Assembly (NCBI GenBank): GCA_018822835.1
Contig: JAHJJO010000015.1
Location: 1 to 7,185, forward strand
DNA length: 7,185 nt
Reading direction: 5' to 3'
DNA from: Patescibacteria group bacterium
GTDB taxonomy: Bacteria; Patescibacteriota; Patescibacteriia; Patescibacteriales; JAHJJO01
Part shown: one piece after another, positions 5,203 to 7,185 of the stretch
Numbering within the stretch: the first letter of the stretch is position 1
Layout: every line of letters starts with the position of its first letter
Translations under genes and position numbers: made by a program
The notes under the pieces: generated by a model
Told to the model about the DNA's origin: nothing
What the model saw: the letters and a program-made list of their open reading frames with translations, nothing else
Databases searched by the model: none

Positions 5203-6966
5203 TTACTTTTTTAAAATTTGTTTGCGAAGTCGGATGTAGTTAGGTGTAATTTCTAAATACTCGTCGTCATGCATAATTTCCAACCCTCTCTCAATTGAAA
5301 GCTGTAACGTTGATGTTAAATTAATTGCATCATCAGAGCCAGACGCGCGCATATTAGTTAGTTGTTTGCCCTTAATCGGATTAACAGCCATATCATTGCC
5401 CTTGGCAACGTTTCCGATAACCATGCCTTCATAAACTTCAACATTTGAACCAATGTATAACTGTCCCCGAGTTTGTAAATTATCTAAAGAATACGCTGAT
5501 GTTTTGCCTTGAACCATTGAAATCATTGAACCAACTGTCCGCTTTGTAATCTCTCCAACATATGGTTTAAAGCCAATTACATGGGAAGCTAAAATGCCAT
5601 TACCCCTAGTATCAATGATAAAATCACCGCGATATCCAAGCAAACCTCGTGTTGGTATTTCAAATAAAACTCTAGAATGATTTTCATGCTTGCTCATATT
5701 AGTCATTCTGCCTCCGCGTTTGGATATTTTTTCAATGACTATGCCGGAAAATTCAGTCGGCAAATCAATCGTAACTTCTTCAAACGGCTCGCATAATACA
5801 TTGTTAATCTCTTTCGTAATAACATGCGGTTGTGAAACTTGCATTTCGTATCCCTCGCGACGCATATTTTCTAATAAAATTGCGATATGCATTTCACCGC
5901 GACCAGAAATGTGATAGCAATCTTTAGCAGAAAAATCAATTTTTAAACCAACATTGACCTCAAGCTCTTTATGTAAGCGTTCGTTTAATTGTCCATTAGT
6001 AACAAATTTGCCGTCAAGTCCGGCAAATGGAGAATTATTAACCAATAGATCAAGCGCAATAGCCGGGGGATCAATTGAAATCGCTGGCAATGATTTTTGA
6101 TCCTCAGATTCACAAATAGTTTCACCAATATCAATGTCTGGAATTCCGGCAATCATTACCAAATCCGCGGCATCGGCAGTTTTAACCTCTTGGCGATCAA
6201 AACCATAAAAAGTGTAAATTTTAATAATAGTTGCCGTTCTATTTTTACCAGCAGTATTTTTGATCACAATTTTTTGTCCTTTGGAAATCTTACCTTCGTA
6301 AATACGACCGATTGCTAAACGACCAAGATAATCATCATACGCCAAATTAAAAGGTTGCATCCGTAGTGGAACATTAGTGTCGCTTAACGCTGGCTGGACC
6401 TGTTCCAAAATAGCATCAAGCAACGGCTCAAGATTATTTGAATCATCAGTTATTTTCTTTTTGGCAATGCCTTTAATGCCGACGGCGTAAACGGTTTTAA
6501 AATCAAGTTGTTCATCACTTGCTCCTAGATCCATAAAAAGTTCCAGCACTTCATCGTGCGCTTTGTTTGGATTGGCGGCCGGTTTATCAATTTTGTTCAA
6601 AACAACAATTGGTTTTAAACCTAACTCAAGCGATTTTTTTAAAACAAACCTAGTTTGCGGCATTGGCCCTTCTTGCGCGTCAACAACTAAAATCACAGAA
6701 TCAATTGAACGCAATATGCGCTCTACTTCTGAACTGAAATCAGCATGACCAGGCGTGTCAATAATATTAATTTTAGTGTCTTTATAAATCAATGAAGCAT
6801 TTTTTGCGTAAATAGTAATGCCGCGTTCTTGCTCTAAAACGTTTGAATCCATACTCACTCCATCCTTAACCATTCCAGTTTGACGCATCATCGCATCAAC
6901 TATCGTTGTTTTGCCATGATCAACGTGAGCAATAATTGCAATGTTTCTTATTTCTTTGTAGTTCAT
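5203..6966 (-). CDS. typA: Ribosome-associated GTPase TypA/BipA
   Basis: TypA/BipA is a translational GTPase related to EF-G and LepA. It binds the 70S ribosome and supports ribosome assembly and stress or cold adaptation. The product has 587 residues, near the usual 600. The G domain shows G1 AHVDHGKTT (13-21), G2 RGIT (48-51), G3 DTPGH (70-74) and G4 NKID (124-127). The G5 position reads VYAVGIKG (159-166), where many homologues have a Ser-Ala motif. A beta-barrel domain II (about 205-290) follows, then EF-G III/V-like domains. SGRGEMHIAILLENMRREG, EPFEEVTIDLP and TRGLLGYRGDF are TypA hallmarks, and the C-terminal end YLEITPNYIRLRKQ is typical. ATG 6966 gives the canonical MNYKEIRNIAIIAHVDHGKT start; no Shine-Dalgarno is visible. 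The gene appears intact and monocistronic, with a promoter at 7011-7039. Confidence 0.97.
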   Translation of the reverse strand: MNYKEIRNIAIIAHVDHGKTTIVDAMMRQTGMVKDGVSMDSNVLEQERGITIYAKNASLIYKDTKINIIDTPGHADFSSEVERILRSIDSVILVVDAQEGPMPQTRFVLKKSLELGLKPIVVLNKIDKPAANPNKAHDEVLELFMDLGASDEQLDFKTVYAVGIKGIAKKKITDDSNNLEPLLDAILEQVQPALSDTNVPLRMQPFNLAYDDYLGRLAIGRIYEGKISKGQKIVIKNTAGKNRTATIIKIYTFYGFDRQEVKTADAADLVMIAGIPDIDIGETICESEDQKSLPAISIDPPAIALDLLVNNSPFAGLDGKFVTNGQLNERLHKELEVNVGLKIDFSAKDCYHISGRGEMHIAILLENMRREGYEMQVSQPHVITKEINNVLCEPFEEVTIDLPTEFSGIVIEKISKRGGRMTNMSKHENHSRVLFEIPTRGLLGYRGDFIIDTRGNGILASHVIGFKPYVGEITKRTVGSMISMVQGKTSAYSLDNLQTRGQLYIGSNVEVYEGMVIGNVAKGNDMAVNPIKGKQLTNMRASGSDDAINLTSTLQLSIERGLEIMHDDEYLEITPNYIRLRKQILKK

Positions 6967-7010
6967 AATTATAGTTTAAATTACTGCTTTTTAAGGCTGT
7001 TTGCATTTAA

Positions 7011-7039
7011 ATCGTATTCTTTTTTGATAATTTTGTCAA
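7011..7039 (-). promoter_or_regulatory. Probable sigma70-type promoter for typA
   Basis: On the minus strand a perfect TTGACA (7039-7034) is followed after exactly 17 bases by TACGAT (7016-7011), 4/6 to TATAAT. Transcription would start near 7004 and leave an untranslated leader of about 38 bases before the ATG at 6966. The leader contains no clear ribosome-binding site and no obvious riboswitch structure. Confidence 0.5.
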
Positions 7040-7067
7040 CTTATCCATAAATATTAACAGAAGTTAT

Positions 7068-7185
7068 TGTCAAAGCCATTTAGAAATGTCCTACCCTCAG
7101 CCAAGTAGAAATGTCCTACCCACTGATTTTTAATGATTTATTCGGCTAAACTATTAGCTTGTTCGACTCCTATATTATTAGATAC
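7068..7185 (+). mobile_element. Left end of a putative insertion sequence, continuing past the window
   Basis: The segment starts TGTCAAAGCC and carries two direct copies of TAGAAATGTCCTACCC (7081-7096 and 7106-7121, 25-bp period). Its first 28 bases recur inverted at 4297-4324 (23/28 identical). A TGT start and repeated internal motifs fit an insertion-sequence terminus with transposase-binding sites. No transposase is visible apart from a possible short C-terminal tail at 7138-7185, so family assignment is not possible. On the minus strand the end carries an outward-facing TTGACA (7073-7068) pointing toward typA. Confidence 0.5.
7138..7185 (-). CDS. Possible C-terminal tail of an unknown protein (edge)
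   Basis: On the minus strand 15 codons are open from the window edge (ending IGVEQANSLAE) and stop at a TAA (7140-7138), just inside the repeated TAGAAATGTCC motifs. A transposase gene ending here would fit the insertion-sequence reading, but 15 codons can be open by chance and nothing in them is diagnostic. Confidence 0.15.
   Translation of the reverse strand, partial: VSNNIGVEQANSLAE

Noticed and set aside
6967..7067. Riboswitch or structured leader upstream of typA
   Set aside because: The leader is short and AT-rich, without a recognisable aptamer pattern or paired stems. Only a promoter is supported.
4297..7095. Composite transposon spanning the toxin module and typA
   Set aside because: The two matching ends face outward from this interval, and no transposase lies between them.

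Overview
This is an AT-rich bacterial window with short intergenic spacers full of small repeats, genes without obvious Shine-Dalgarno sites, and a competence pair (dprA, pilB). The style resembles Candidate Phyla Radiation (Patescibacteria/Parcubacteria-like) genomes; this is an inference from style, not a phylogenetic result. Stops in the intact genes are both TAA (mnmA, typA) and TGA (pilB, dprA). The code is therefore ordinary code 11, which argues against the UGA-recoding CPR lineages.

Layout. Positions 1-103 hold a tandem array of 33-bp palindromic units. It abuts a 5'-truncated mnmA (+, 113-1063) that lacks the N-terminal ATP-pyrophosphatase loop. mnmA converges on pilB (-, 1224-2933) across a long AT-rich hairpin (1083-1215). 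dprA (-, 3066-4157) lies upstream of pilB, so transcription runs dprA then pilB. Next comes a 1-kb accessory stretch (4158-5202). It holds a relic of an insertion-sequence end, a promoter with a small palindrome, a PIN-domain (VapC-like) toxin gene broken by one in-frame TAA, and an overlapping small antitoxin-like gene broken by a one-base frameshift. Twin hairpins follow, before the 3' end of typA/bipA (-, 5203-6966), a full-length translational GTPase gene with a plausible sigma70-type promoter. The right edge (7068-7185) begins what looks like an insertion sequence whose end matches the relic at 4297-4324 in inverted orientation.

How the parts relate. MnmA (tRNA wobble-uridine thiolation) and TypA (ribosome-associated GTPase) are housekeeping. 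DprA (loads RecA on incoming single-stranded DNA) and PilB (pilus extension motor) fit a natural-transformation role. The PIN pair is a decaying toxin-antitoxin-like module.

The most unusual signal is a dispersed family of 7-bp tandem repeats (consensus near ACGCATA) with an AAATTAATT-like tail. Four copies sit exactly at gene boundaries: at the mnmA stop, against the pilB and dprA start codons, and just after the dprA stop. They create spurious N-terminal extensions if the longest ORF is taken, and they occupy the place where ribosome-binding sites would be expected.
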